64,000 nt of DNA from Pseudomonas sp. B20(2017) (GTDB lineage: Bacteria > Pseudomonadota > Gammaproteobacteria > Pseudomonadales > Pseudomonadaceae): contig NZ_NEJP01000001.1 in assembly GCF_002113125.1 (NCBI RefSeq), positions 124,001-188,000 on the forward strand, read 5' to 3'. Below, one piece after another: positions 38,283 through 47,789 of this stretch (its first letter is position 1; each line of letters starts with the position of its first letter). Position numbers and translations under genes: made by a program. The notes below the pieces were generated by a model. It was given only the letters and a program-made list of their open reading frames with translations. It was not told where the DNA came from and searched no databases.

Positions 38283-41198
38283 CTAGGCGATCAACTGTGC
38301 CCAGTTCAGCGAAGCACTGTCGTTCAGAACAAAGCCTTTGCCGATCAGGCTCAGGTTGGCGTTGTAGGCCTGATCCCCGGCGAAAGTCGCCGCCCATTTT
38401 TCCTGCAATGCAGCCAGTGCCTGGCTTGCCTGATCGATCTCGCCCTGATGGATGACTTGCACCGATGGCGTCCAGACGGTCAGGTAACCGGCCTGGCCGG
38501 CCTTCAGGCACAGGTCGACATCGCTGAAGCCGGCAGCGAACGTGCTGTCGTCCAGACCGCCCAGAGCCTCGAACAATTCTTTGCGCACCATCAGGCATAC
38601 GCTCGAAACCGCCGAGTAGTTCTGATCTACGGACAACCGGTACAGATAGCCTTCGGCATCGTGTTTCTCGCCGACGAATGCCGAACCGACGCCACCGTTC
38701 ATGCCCAGGATCAGGCCGGCCTGGCTGACCTTGCCGTCGCGGTCGACCAGTTTCGGGCCAACTACGCCGACTTCCGGACGCAGGGCATGGTTGAGCAGCG
38801 AGTCGAGCCAGTTCGGATTGACCACTTCGGCGTCCGCCGCCAACAGCACCAGGAACTCGCCCTGAGCTTGCTGGCTGGCCGCGTTGCACAGTGCGGGCGT
38901 GCTGAGCGATTGATCGGCACGCAGCACACTGACTTTCGGATGCTGATAAGTCCCGAGCCAGTCATTGACCTCGGCCGATTGAGAAGCCTTGGTTGCAATC
39001 AGGATTTCGTACTTGTGATAACGGGTGCGCAACAGCACACCTTCCAGGCAACGTTGCAGAGCAGGCAGATCGTCCCCGGCCGCTATAACGATCGACACCA
39101 GAGGACGATCGCTGTGGTGATAATCGATCTGGTAAACACCCGGCAGCGCCGACGTGACCTTGGCTTTGTAACCGCGGTTGCCTAGATGACGCAGCAATGC
39201 CAGACGCTCATGGGCGTTCTCTTCCAGCTGCGGTGCCTGAGTGATCAGCAGCGGTTCATCGAGGTGCGCCAGGCAGTTCAGGCCACCTTGCTCAATGATG
39301 CGCAGTAGCAGGTCGAACTCCAGCGCCTTGCTGAAATCGGCGCGGTAGCCGTCGACTTCCAGCAGCACTTCACGCCGGACCAGCCAGTGCCGCGCCATCA
39401 GGCCCGGCAGGCTCAGCAACAGGTCGAGATTGAAGCCCGGACGGAACACGTCCATCAGCGCACCGTTTTCCCGTCGCTGGATCTCGTCCGTGGAAACGGC
39501 ATTGATGCCGTCGGCATTCATCAACTCCAGGCTGGCGCGCAAGAGGCCGCCGGCGGTGAACTCATCCCCCGCTTCGGCCAGAAGCAACCAGTCGCAAGGC
39601 GACTGACGAGCGCTCTGGTTAAGCTTGTCGACAAGGTTGTCCGGCGTAACACGGACAAAGTGCAGGGTGTTCTGCGCAGTGGTCGCTGCCGGGGCTTCAC
39701 CAGTGGTGAACACGACAATGCGGAACGCCTTGGATTGACCTTCGAGCAGGCTGTCGAGGCTGACCTGCAACTTGTCGATATCGTTATCCATGTCCACCAG
39801 GAAGATGCCGAACTGCGGGCCACCACCGTTGGCGGCCAGGTGTTCGGTAATCGACGCGATCTGCCCGGCATCCGCCTGACGCGACGCCAGCCATTTGAGC
39901 AGACGCCCGGACTGCATCTTGTCAAACACCTGCTGATGGTCGGCGACGGTCAACGCTTCCATGCGGGCGATCCAGTCACGCATCGTCTGCGCTTCGTCAT
40001 CCTCGCCAGACAGTTCCAGTTGCACCGCCAGGCGTTTGGCGACGGTGCGGTTGAACGCGTTGAGGTCGTGGGCCTGCCACAGACGGTCGAGCACACTTTC
40101 AGGGGTATCGTTGTTGCGCGCCTCGATCAGATGCGCCTGACGGGTCCACACCCCTTCAAGACCTTCCAGTTGAATGCGGCCGGCCGGCATCGCGTGCAGC
40201 ATGAATTCAAACTGCGCGAGGCGATCAAAGAACGCCTGGTTGTAGAACGGCATTTCGACGTACTGCAGAGGTCCGAAACGGCGATCCGGACGCTTGAGTT
40301 CCTGGTTCCAGGTGGACTGGATAATCAGCTCTGCCGTCAGGGCCCGATTGGTTTGAAGGCTGTCGACCATCGCCTCGAAACTTTTAAGGGCAAAGGCCTT
40401 GCCCTGCTCTGCATTCAGATCCTTGATACCAGTCGGCAATCCCGCCAGAAACTCGGCGAAGGCTTCGCGCTCGGCCACTGATTTAGGATCGATGTAAGTC
40501 AGCGAGTGGTACACCTCGGTGCTGTGCTCGGAGTTGCCATAGTTGATCTCCCGCACCACGTACGGTATCGGCAGGATCCGTGCCTTGGCACTGGCCAGCA
40601 GGAAGTAAACATGGCCGATTTCCTGCCACTGGAAACTGGTGCCCGGCGGCAATGCCGAATGCCAGGTTTTCATCAGGTCGGTACGGGTCACCGCATAGAA
40701 CGGCGGGATGTACTGACTCATGTAGTCCAGGACCCGATCCTGCGCCCGCTCGGACGCATAGTCCTCCTGCACTTTCTTGTCGCGACGGTAGTAGCTCACG
40801 CCACCGGCCAGTGTCAGGTACATCAGGCAGTAGCCGTGGCACATGCCGTAGTCGCGATTCGCTTCCAGGAAGCCCACCGACTCGGCGAGCGAATCGTGCA
40901 GGATGAAGTCGTCATCGGCTGCCAGCACCATGTATGGCGTGGTCAGTTGCTCCACGCCATAGGCCAGTTTGGCCTGCATGCCCCAATAGGCGAATTGCGG
41001 CACGTGGTGGTAATCGACCGAAGAAAAATCGCCTTCAGGCCGCTCGGCGGTGGAGTCCAGCACCATGATTCTGCAGGGCAGGCTGCCGTAGTACTTGACC
41101 GCCCGACGCAGGAACGCCGGACGATTGTGCGTAATCAGCACCACGGTCAACAGCTCGTTGAGCGGTAGCGTCAATTCAGAACCGAACTTGCCTTGCAT
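38283..41198 (-). CDS. Large multi-module glycosyltransferase (Fgt2-like)
   Basis: 971 residues from ATG 41198, with GGAGAGAAG upstream. N-terminal GT domain (about 10-230) has the acidic motifs VLDSTAE and MVLAADDDFILHD. A helical middle follows (250-460). A C-terminal pair of GT2-like modules runs from about 470; the last one has VDRDGKVSQAGLILGMNGGVG. In that module the usual DxD is LAADAEV. It shares this C-terminal architecture with the gene at 49988. Likely cytoplasmic transferase extending the flagellin glycan; sits between the CDP-sugar and pse genes. Confidence 0.82.
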   Translation of the reverse strand: MQGKFGSELTLPLNELLTVVLITHNRPAFLRRAVKYYGSLPCRIMVLDSTAERPEGDFSSVDYHHVPQFAYWGMQAKLAYGVEQLTTPYMVLAADDDFILHDSLAESVGFLEANRDYGMCHGYCLMYLTLAGGVSYYRRDKKVQEDYASERAQDRVLDYMSQYIPPFYAVTRTDLMKTWHSALPPGTSFQWQEIGHVYFLLASAKARILPIPYVVREINYGNSEHSTEVYHSLTYIDPKSVAEREAFAEFLAGLPTGIKDLNAEQGKAFALKSFEAMVDSLQTNRALTAELIIQSTWNQELKRPDRRFGPLQYVEMPFYNQAFFDRLAQFEFMLHAMPAGRIQLEGLEGVWTRQAHLIEARNNDTPESVLDRLWQAHDLNAFNRTVAKRLAVQLELSGEDDEAQTMRDWIARMEALTVADHQQVFDKMQSGRLLKWLASRQADAGQIASITEHLAANGGGPQFGIFLVDMDNDIDKLQVSLDSLLEGQSKAFRIVVFTTGEAPAATTAQNTLHFVRVTPDNLVDKLNQSARQSPCDWLLLAEAGDEFTAGGLLRASLELMNADGINAVSTDEIQRRENGALMDVFRPGFNLDLLLSLPGLMARHWLVRREVLLEVDGYRADFSKALEFDLLLRIIEQGGLNCLAHLDEPLLITQAPQLEENAHERLALLRHLGNRGYKAKVTSALPGVYQIDYHHSDRPLVSIVIAAGDDLPALQRCLEGVLLRTRYHKYEILIATKASQSAEVNDWLGTYQHPKVSVLRADQSLSTPALCNAASQQAQGEFLVLLAADAEVVNPNWLDSLLNHALRPEVGVVGPKLVDRDGKVSQAGLILGMNGGVGSAFVGEKHDAEGYLYRLSVDQNYSAVSSVCLMVRKELFEALGGLDDSTFAAGFSDVDLCLKAGQAGYLTVWTPSVQVIHQGEIDQASQALAALQEKWAATFAGDQAYNANLSLIGKGFVLNDSASLNWAQLIA

Positions 41199-41253
41199 AA
41201 CTTCTCTCCACAACCGGCGACTCGCCGAGACAACGCTTTTGTGATGTTGCGAA

Positions 41254-41991
41254 TTAACGAACGCGACGCAGATAGCCGTCCGGCGCCACGGTGATCAGCA
41301 GCTTGTTCTGCAACTGAACATCGATCTCGAAATCCTTGTTCTCTTCCAGGTATTTCCACACGGCGGTCTTCGGGTTGTCGCCCGGGCCCCATGGACGATC
41401 CGGGAAGAAGTCGGCCGGCATGTCTTCAACCACGGTGTCCATCACCACGCAGTAGCTGTCGACCGACACCAGTGGCGCATAGAGGCGCAGCTCTTCGAGC
41501 ACGTGGTCGTGGGTGTGGTTGGAATCGAGTACCAGAATGACTTTCTTGCCTTCGGCTGCCGCGCGTACCTGGGCAGCGATGGCCGGGTCGATGCTCGAAC
41601 CTTCGATCATCTTGATGCGCTTGCTCATCGGATGGCTTTCGATGGCTTCGCGGTTGTGCGGGCGGATGTCCAGGTCAATGCCCAGCACTTCGCCGTGACC
41701 CTGCAGCTCCAGCAACGAGGCGTAGTAGATGATCGAACCGCCGTGGGCGATGCCGCACTCGATAACCAGATCCGGCTTCACCTGCCAGATGATTTCCTGC
41801 ATCGCCATCATGTCTTGTGGCAGCTGGATGATCGGACGGCCCATCCACGAGAAGTGGTAGCTGTACTTGTGCTTGGCCGATTCGTTGAAGAAATCCCGGG
41901 CCAGGCCGGTGAGTTTCTGGTCGTCACCCTGTTGGGCGATCTGCTCGCGGCATTCGGCTTCGAAAGCTTTGTTGATGCTGTTGTCGGTCAT
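41254..41991 (-). CDS. CmcI-type (cephalosporin hydroxylase family) methyltransferase-like protein
   Basis: 245 residues from ATG 41991; an in-frame GTG at 42012 overlaps the upstream stop as GTGA and is a possible start. SAM-fold motif LVIECGIAHGGSIIYYASLLE and GKKVILVLDSNHTHDHVLEEL. Members are mostly sugar O-methyltransferases despite the family name. Could methylate a flagellin sugar; inference. Followed by a 55-base gap. Confidence 0.82.
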   Translation of the reverse strand: MTDNSINKAFEAECREQIAQQGDDQKLTGLARDFFNESAKHKYSYHFSWMGRPIIQLPQDMMAMQEIIWQVKPDLVIECGIAHGGSIIYYASLLELQGHGEVLGIDLDIRPHNREAIESHPMSKRIKMIEGSSIDPAIAAQVRAAAEGKKVILVLDSNHTHDHVLEELRLYAPLVSVDSYCVVMDTVVEDMPADFFPDRPWGPGDNPKTAVWKYLEENKDFEIDVQLQNKLLITVAPDGYLRRVR

Positions 41992-42008
41992 TTTCAAAAT
42001 CTCAAGGG

Positions 42009-43082
42009 TCACTGGAACGAAGCACTGTCGACGGCGTGATAGACGTAGCGTCCACCGGTCATCCGCTTGATCTCTTCGAGGTAATTGGAATTCATCACAA
42101 ACAGGTTGGCGCCCTCGGGCAAAGCGTCCATCGCCTCTTGCGGCGAGGACACCCGGGCGCCGCTCAGGGGCAGGTAACGCCCCTGTTTGGCCGGGTTGAT
42201 ATCGACCACCCGGTCCACCGCCACGCCGGCGCGTTGCAGGAACAGCGAATAGATCACGCCTTTGGACGAGGCGCCCCAGATCGCCGAACCTTGCTCGGGC
42301 GCGCCCAGGATGATCTGCACCGCGCGCTCGAGGCTGGCAGTGAAATCGTCCGGCAATGCCAGGCGCGGCACCGGTTGTTCGGGGGTCAGGCGCAGCGTGG
42401 CAAGGTCAGCGACGATGTACAGGTATTGGCCACCGAACAGGTGACCGGCCTCGTGCACGGTGCCGAACATCCGGCGCAGGTCGTCGAGGCGGAAGTAATT
42501 GACGTGCTCGTAGAACAGGTCGAACCAGGCGCGGTGTTCGAGGATCCAGTCGAAGCACGGCACTTCGATGTAGATCTGCCCACCGCCCTGATTGGCTTCG
42601 GCGATCACCGCCAGAAAGCTCAGCGGATCCTGGATGTGTTCCAGCACGTGACGCAGCACGATGGCGTCCGCTTCCAGGCCCAGACCACGGGTGAACGGGG
42701 CCTTGATCACGTCGGCGTTCTCGCCTTCGTAGGCCGGGTCGATGCCGGTGATGCGGTAGCCCAGGCCTTTGAGCAGCTCGAGGAAATAACCTTTGCCGCA
42801 GCCGACTTCGATCAGCTCCTGACCCTTGAAGTGCCGGGCAATGATGCCTTCGACATCGCTCAGGTGTTTCTGGAACTGGCCGGAATGGGCCTGCTCGTTC
42901 TGGTAGTCGGCGTCGTAGCTGAGTTTGTCGGCATCGAACGCTGCATTGAAGATCAGCCCGCTGCGCTCATCCTGCACCAGCAGCATGTCGGCGCTGGCCG
43001 ATGCCTTCGCCGATTCGGGATCGGCAAAGGTGCGGTTCTGCAGCACTGGCAGGTCGGTGACCCGATACAATTCGTGCCTCAT
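42009..43082 (-). CDS. Class I SAM methyltransferase with C-terminal Rossmann-like domain
   Basis: 357 residues. SAM motif QELIEVGCGKGYFLELLKGLG (about 87-107) and VLRHVLEHIQDP. C-terminal part (about 250-350) has AIWGASSKGVIYSLFLQ and VVDINPAKQGRYLPLSG, which resembles the C-terminal domain of sugar C-methyltransferases. It lacks the N-terminal Cys-rich zinc motif of the gene at 43927. Substrate unknown; operon position indicates the CDP-sugar branch. Confidence 0.82.
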   Translation of the reverse strand: MRHELYRVTDLPVLQNRTFADPESAKASASADMLLVQDERSGLIFNAAFDADKLSYDADYQNEQAHSGQFQKHLSDVEGIIARHFKGQELIEVGCGKGYFLELLKGLGYRITGIDPAYEGENADVIKAPFTRGLGLEADAIVLRHVLEHIQDPLSFLAVIAEANQGGGQIYIEVPCFDWILEHRAWFDLFYEHVNYFRLDDLRRMFGTVHEAGHLFGGQYLYIVADLATLRLTPEQPVPRLALPDDFTASLERAVQIILGAPEQGSAIWGASSKGVIYSLFLQRAGVAVDRVVDINPAKQGRYLPLSGARVSSPQEAMDALPEGANLFVMNSNYLEEIKRMTGGRYVYHAVDSASFQ

Positions 43083-43930
43083 TGCGGCTCTCCCAATAAC
43101 TGTTGCAAGCGCTCGGTCACCGCCCAGAACGCCAGCGGTTCGTGGGTCGGATACGGGTAATGGCCGAGGTTCAGACCGATGCTCGCGCCGCGCTCACGCA
43201 GGCGCTGTTCGACCAGCGCCCGCACCGAAACCGGCAGGCCGCTGGCGCAGTTGATCGTGCCGTCGAAATCGCGTTTGTGCAGGATCGCGACGAGATGACC
43301 GGCAGCGGTTTCAATCGGCAGAAAATCGCGCAACTGTTCACCGGCCGACATGTTGAACGTCGCATCGCCAGCATCGATTGCCCAGTCCAGCGCGGCCAAC
43401 AGACTGTTGGGGTTCTGCCCGGCGCCGTGCAGATAGAACAGCCGCGCCCATTGCAGGGTGAACGAATGCTCCTGCTGCAGATTTTGCAGAAACAGGTGCA
43501 GGGTGTGCTTGGCCAGACCGTAAGGATTGGCCGGCTGCGCGTCGTTCTGTTCGCTCAACGGGCCACTCTGCATGCCGTATTCGAAGCAGGTGCCGGTCAC
43601 CAGCACCTGCTGCACGCCCGCCTCTACCGCGCCTTTGATGAAGCGATAGTCGGCCATCAGGTTGTGCTCGAAATGGAACAGCGCCCGATAGTTCGGCAAC
43701 CCCGGCCAGGCCAGGTGCGCGAGCGCATCGACACCCTCGGTCAGCGCTGCGACATTCAGATCCGCCGCGTGAATATCCGTGCTCACGAACTCGACGTCCT
43801 TGATCCACGGCATGTCCGCGGCTTTCTGCGCGTCGCGTGCCACCGCCCGCACCGTGCAGCCACGGGCCAGCAACGCTGCGACCAGATGACGACCGACGAA
43901 GCCCGTGGCTCCGGTGACTAGAACTTTCAC
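43079..43930 (-). CDS. NAD(P)-dependent sugar epimerase/reductase
   Basis: 283 residues. Extended SDR with NAD loop TGATGFVGRHLVAALL, TGTCFEYG and catalytic PYGLAKH. Similar to 4-ketoreductases and epimerases of deoxysugar pathways, so it probably reduces the 4-keto group of the CDP-sugar after epimerisation and methylation. Overlaps both neighbours by four bases. Confidence 0.85.
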   Translation of the reverse strand: MKVLVTGATGFVGRHLVAALLARGCTVRAVARDAQKAADMPWIKDVEFVSTDIHAADLNVAALTEGVDALAHLAWPGLPNYRALFHFEHNLMADYRFIKGAVEAGVQQVLVTGTCFEYGMQSGPLSEQNDAQPANPYGLAKHTLHLFLQNLQQEHSFTLQWARLFYLHGAGQNPNSLLAALDWAIDAGDATFNMSAGEQLRDFLPIETAAGHLVAILHKRDFDGTINCASGLPVSVRALVEQRLRERGASIGLNLGHYPYPTHEPLAFWAVTERLQQLLGEPQ

Positions 43931-45153
43931 AGCACGCTCAACTCAGGCACGGCAATCACGAAGCGACCGTCCCACTGACGCACCTGAGCCAGTTGCTGAC
44001 TGACTTCATGCAGCAGGTTCCACGGCAGCACCAGCACGTAATCCGGCTTCTCGATATCGATCTGCGCCGGCGCGACAATCGGGATGCGGCTGCCCGGCAA
44101 AAACTTGCCCTGCTTGTGCGGGTTCGCGTCGGCGACCCAGGCCAGCAGATCCGGCTTGACCCCGGCGTAGTTGAGCAAGGTGTTGCCCTTGGCCGCAGCG
44201 CCGTAGCCGACCACACGCTTGCCATCGGCCTTGGCCTGCAACAGGAAGCGCAGCAGGTCATGCTTGATACGTTCGGCAGCCGGCGCCAGCGTCGCGTAGT
44301 ACTCGGCGGTTTTCACCCCGGCGTCGAGCTCGGCCTGCAACTGTTGTTGCACGGCCGGCTGTACGGCCCGGCGTTCGCCGTCCTTGCGCTGGACGAACAC
44401 CCGCAGCGATCCGCCATGGGTGGTCAACTGGCTGACGTCGAACACTTCCAGACCATTGCGCTCGCACAGCGTTTGTACGGAGGTCAACGACAGGTACGAA
44501 TAGTGTTCGTGATACAGCGTGTCGAACTGCGCGCCGGCCATCAGCGTCAGCAATTGCGGGAATTCGAAAGTGGCGACACCGGTCGGTTTGAGCAGCGTGG
44601 CGAAACCACCGAGGAAATCGTTGATGTCCGGCACATGGGCCAGCACGTTGTTGGCGGCCATCAGGTCGGCGCCCCAGCCTTCGCTTTTCAGCTGTGCGGC
44701 GGTATCGCGACCGAAGAACAGTTCACGGATCTCCAGGCCTTTTTCCCGTGCCGCTTGCGCGGTGCTGCGGGTCGGCTCGACACCCAGGCACTGGATGCCG
44801 CGACCGGCCACGTATTGCAGCAGGTAGCCGTCGTTGGCGGCGACTTCCACCACGCGGCTGTCGGCGGTCAGGCCGAAGCGCTCGACCATCGCGGCCACAT
44901 AACGCTCGGCGTGGGCCAGCCAGGTGCTGGAGAACGAACTGAAGTAGGCGTACTCGGCGTCGAACAGGCTGTCGGCAGAGGTGTAATCCTCGGTCTGCAC
45001 CAGCCAGCATTGCTCGCACACGGCAACCTTCAGCGGCACCCATTGTTCGGCCTGCTCCAGCCGATTGGCATGCACATAGGCGTTGGACGGTGGCGAGGTG
45101 CCGAGGTCGATCAGCGGCAGGCTCAGCGGTGCGGCGCACCCACGGCAGTTCAT
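43927..45153 (-). CDS. Sugar 3-C-methyltransferase (TylCIII/NovU type)
   Basis: 408 residues. N-terminal zinc-binding domain (CRGCAAPLSLPLIDLGTSPPSNAY ... CEQCWLVQ; four Cys), SAM domain (VVEVAANDGYLLQYV, NVLAHVPDINDFL, HEHYSYLS) and a C-terminal domain (VVGYGAAAKGNTLLNYAG ... VADANPHKQGKFLPGS). This architecture is that of enzymes that methylate C3 of 4-keto-deoxysugars. Four-base overlap with the epimerase gene. Confidence 0.9.
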   Translation of the reverse strand: MNCRGCAAPLSLPLIDLGTSPPSNAYVHANRLEQAEQWVPLKVAVCEQCWLVQTEDYTSADSLFDAEYAYFSSFSSTWLAHAERYVAAMVERFGLTADSRVVEVAANDGYLLQYVAGRGIQCLGVEPTRSTAQAAREKGLEIRELFFGRDTAAQLKSEGWGADLMAANNVLAHVPDINDFLGGFATLLKPTGVATFEFPQLLTLMAGAQFDTLYHEHYSYLSLTSVQTLCERNGLEVFDVSQLTTHGGSLRVFVQRKDGERRAVQPAVQQQLQAELDAGVKTAEYYATLAPAAERIKHDLLRFLLQAKADGKRVVGYGAAAKGNTLLNYAGVKPDLLAWVADANPHKQGKFLPGSRIPIVAPAQIDIEKPDYVLVLPWNLLHEVSQQLAQVRQWDGRFVIAVPELSVL

Positions 45154-45710
45154 AGACGCACTCCAGCAAAGTGTTGATCGAGCGCGGGATGGCTGGAATC
45201 ACGCGCTGACAAATTATTGACAGGCAACGGCCAGGCGATCGCCAGCCGTGGGTCGTTCACTGACAGTCCGCCCTCGTGCTCCGGCGCGTAATCGGCGCTG
45301 TGCAGGTAAAGCAACTCGGCATCCTCAGTGAGGGTCTGGAAACCGTGGGCGAAGCCGGCCGGAATCAGCAGGCTGCGACCGTCGCCGGCCTTCAGGTGCT
45401 CGGCGTGCCAGCGCAGGAAGGTTTCGGAATCCGGGCGCAGGTCCACCGCCACGTCCCACACTTCACCGCGCAGGCAGGTGATCAACTTGGCTTCCGGGGC
45501 GTTGGCGTTCTGGTAATGCAGACCGCGCACGCTGCCCTTCTCGCGGGTGCAGGAATGGTTGATCTGGCGGATGTGAAATTCACTGCCGAACGCCTTCAGG
45601 CTGCCCTCGCAGAACAGGCGGGCGAAGTGCCCGCGCTGATCTTCGAAGCGTTTGTGCTGAACGCTGAACAACCCTGCCAGCGGTAACTGTTTCAAGGAAA
45701 ACTCGCTCAC
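45150..45710 (-). CDS. RmlC-type sugar 3,5-epimerase
   Basis: 186 residues from GTG 45710, whose GTGA overlaps the rfbG stop. Cupin with FEDQRGHFARLFCEGSL, the catalytic His in INHSCTREKGSVRGLHYQ, and the PAGFAHGFQTL segment. Family acts on nucleotide 4-keto-6-deoxyhexoses; here the substrate is probably the CDP-sugar made by RfbF/RfbG, not dTDP. Confidence 0.88.
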   Translation of the reverse strand: MSEFSLKQLPLAGLFSVQHKRFEDQRGHFARLFCEGSLKAFGSEFHIRQINHSCTREKGSVRGLHYQNANAPEAKLITCLRGEVWDVAVDLRPDSETFLRWHAEHLKAGDGRSLLIPAGFAHGFQTLTEDAELLYLHSADYAPEHEGGLSVNDPRLAIAWPLPVNNLSARDSSHPALDQHFAGVRL

Positions 45711-46789
45711 AGCGCGCCCCGGTACAGGTTCAGTTGGCCGAGGGTCACGGTGCGCATGTCGTCGCCGTTCTGCCATGCCAGATGCCAGTCGAGGGTCTGG
45801 GTCAGGCATTGCTGCAACGACCAGCGCGGTTGCCAGCCCAGCACCTGACGGGCGCGGCTGCTGTCCAGGCGCAGCAGGCCGGCTTCGTGCAGGTCACTCT
45901 TTTCAATGCGCAGGCCACGGGCCTGAGGCCAGCGGTGGGCGAGCAGTTTGACCACTTCGCCGACGCTGCACATGTCCGCTTCACCTGGGCCGAAGTTCCA
46001 CGCCCCAGCGTATTCCGGGCCATCTTCATAGAGGCCGGCAGCCAGTTGCAGATAACCGGCCAGCGGTTCCAGCGCGTGTTGCCACGGGCGCACGGCTTGC
46101 GGGTAACGCAGGGTCACCGGTTCGTCGGCCGACCAGGCTTTCAGTACGTCGGGAATCAGGCGTTCAGGGGCGAAATCACCGCCGCCCAACACGTTGCCGG
46201 CTCGCGCAGTGGCCAGGGCCAGACCGTGCTCGGCGTACTTGTCGGCCGGGAAGAACGATGCCGCATAAGACTGCGCCAGCAACTCGCAGCAGGCCTTGCT
46301 GCTGCTGTAAGGATCGTGGCCACCGAGGGCTTCGTCCTCGCGGTACGGCCACAGCCATTCCTTGTTGGCGTAGACCTTGTCGGTGGTCACCAGCACGCAG
46401 GCCCGCACACAACCGACCTGACGAATCGCTTCGAGCAGGTTCAGAGTGCCCATGACGTTGCTGGAATAGGTGCCGAGCGGATCGCGATAGCCTTCGCGCA
46501 CCAGCGGCTGGGCTGCCAGGTGCAGGACGATCTCCGGCTCGGTGTCGGCGATGATCTCGAGCAAGGCGCCGAGGTCACGCAGGTCGCCACGCTGATCGTT
46601 GATGCCTTCGCTCACGCGCGCCAGTTCGAACAGGCTCGGCTCGGTCGACGGATCGAGGGAAAAACCGCTGACTTGCGCGCCGAGGCTTTGCAGCCACAGG
46701 GTCAGCCAGCTGCCCTTGAAACCGGTGTGACCGGTGACCAGAACCCGCTTGCCGCGCCAGAACTCCGGACTCAGACCCATTGCTTCCAT
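45707..46789 (-). CDS. rfbG: CDP-glucose 4,6-dehydratase RfbG
   Basis: 360 residues from ATG 46789, which has GGGGAGG upstream and overlaps the rfbF end by 19 bases. SDR with [23 protein letters not shown] and catalytic [27 protein letters not shown] is characteristic of the CDP-glucose enzyme. Confidence 0.94.
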   Translation of the reverse strand: MEAMGLSPEFWRGKRVLVTGHTGFKGSWLTLWLQSLGAQVSGFSLDPSTEPSLFELARVSEGINDQRGDLRDLGALLEIIADTEPEIVLHLAAQPLVREGYRDPLGTYSSNVMGTLNLLEAIRQVGCVRACVLVTTDKVYANKEWLWPYREDEALGGHDPYSSSKACCELLAQSYAASFFPADKYAEHGLALATARAGNVLGGGDFAPERLIPDVLKAWSADEPVTLRYPQAVRPWQHALEPLAGYLQLAAGLYEDGPEYAGAWNFGPGEADMCSVGEVVKLLAHRWPQARGLRIEKSDLHEAGLLRLDSSRARQVLGWQPRWSLQQCLTQTLDWHLAWQNGDDMRTVTLGQLNLYRGAL

Positions 46790-47544
46790 GGGGCCTCCCC
46801 GCTCTGCCACAGCGCTTCGAGATGGTTCTTGTCGCGCAGGGTGTCCATCGGATGCCAGAAGCCTTCGTGCTCGAAGGCTTTCAGTTGTTCGTCCTGGGCC
46901 AACTGAGCCAGCGGCTCGGCTTCCCAGGTGGTTTCGTCGCCGGCGATATAAGACAGCACTTTTGGCGACAGCACGAAGAAGCCGCCATTGATCCAGCCGC
47001 CGTCGCCGCGCGGTTTTTCGGTGAAGCCGAGCACCTGATCGCCATGCCGCTCAAGGGCGCCATAGCGGCCCGGCGGCTGCACGGCGGTGACGGTTGCCAG
47101 ACGGCCATGACCTTTGTGGTAGTCGACCAGTTGAGCGATGTTGATGTCGGAGACGCCGTCGCCGTAGGTGAAGCAGAACGCCTCTTCGTCCTTGAGGTAA
47201 CGGCCGGCACGCAGCAGACGGCCACCGGTCATGGTTTCCTCGCCGGTGTCGATCAGGGTGACACTCCACGGCTCGCTGTAGTTCTGGTGCACGTCCATGC
47301 GGTTGTTGCGCATGTCGAACGTGACGTCGGAGGTGTGCAGGAAGTAGTTGGCGAAGAAGTCCTTGATCGCGTAGCCCTTGTAGCCAAGGCAGATCACGAA
47401 ATCGTGGATTCCGTGGGCGGAATACTGCTTCATGATGTGCCAGAGAATTGGCTTGCCGCCGATCTCGATCATTGGCTTGGGCTTGAGGTGCGACTCTTCA
47501 CTGATGCGCGTGCCGAGGCCACCCGCCAAAATAACTGCCTTCAT
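46771..47544 (-). CDS. rfbF: Glucose-1-phosphate cytidylyltransferase RfbF
   Basis: 257 residues. [24 protein letters not shown] (substrate loop), [20 protein letters not shown] and [12 protein letters not shown] are diagnostic. Makes CDP-glucose, first step of the second sugar pathway. First gene of a ~15-kb run of overlapping or close genes ending with pseI. Confidence 0.96.
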   Translation of the reverse strand: MKAVILAGGLGTRISEESHLKPKPMIEIGGKPILWHIMKQYSAHGIHDFVICLGYKGYAIKDFFANYFLHTSDVTFDMRNNRMDVHQNYSEPWSVTLIDTGEETMTGGRLLRAGRYLKDEEAFCFTYGDGVSDINIAQLVDYHKGHGRLATVTAVQPPGRYGALERHGDQVLGFTEKPRGDGGWINGGFFVLSPKVLSYIAGDETTWEAEPLAQLAQDEQLKAFEHEGFWHPMDTLRDKNHLEALWQSGEAPWKQWV

Positions 47545-47724
47545 CGTCTCCCCTCTTCTGCGTCACAGGGCTCGGCCTCGCCATTGCGGGCCATTGCGGC
47601 TGAACCTTTGCCAGTCCGGGCGCAGGTCAATGACCGCGAGCGCTCGTTTTATGGCGATTTGAGGGGGACTTGCAGGAAACGCGCCAGCTCCGCCAGCCCT
47701 GCGTCGGCGGGAACTCCGGGCATG

Positions 47725-47760
47725 AAAAAGGGATGAGTCCGTTGCCGGGCTCATCCCTTT
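47725..47760. terminator. Terminator downstream of the RTX-repeat gene
   Basis: AAAGGGATGAG ... CTCATCCCTTT, an 11-bp stem with 14-base loop and A/T ends. It separates the RTX gene (stop 47790) from the rfbF operon. Confidence 0.85.
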
Positions 47761-47789
47761 CACCAAGCTGTTTCAATCAATCGGGCGGA

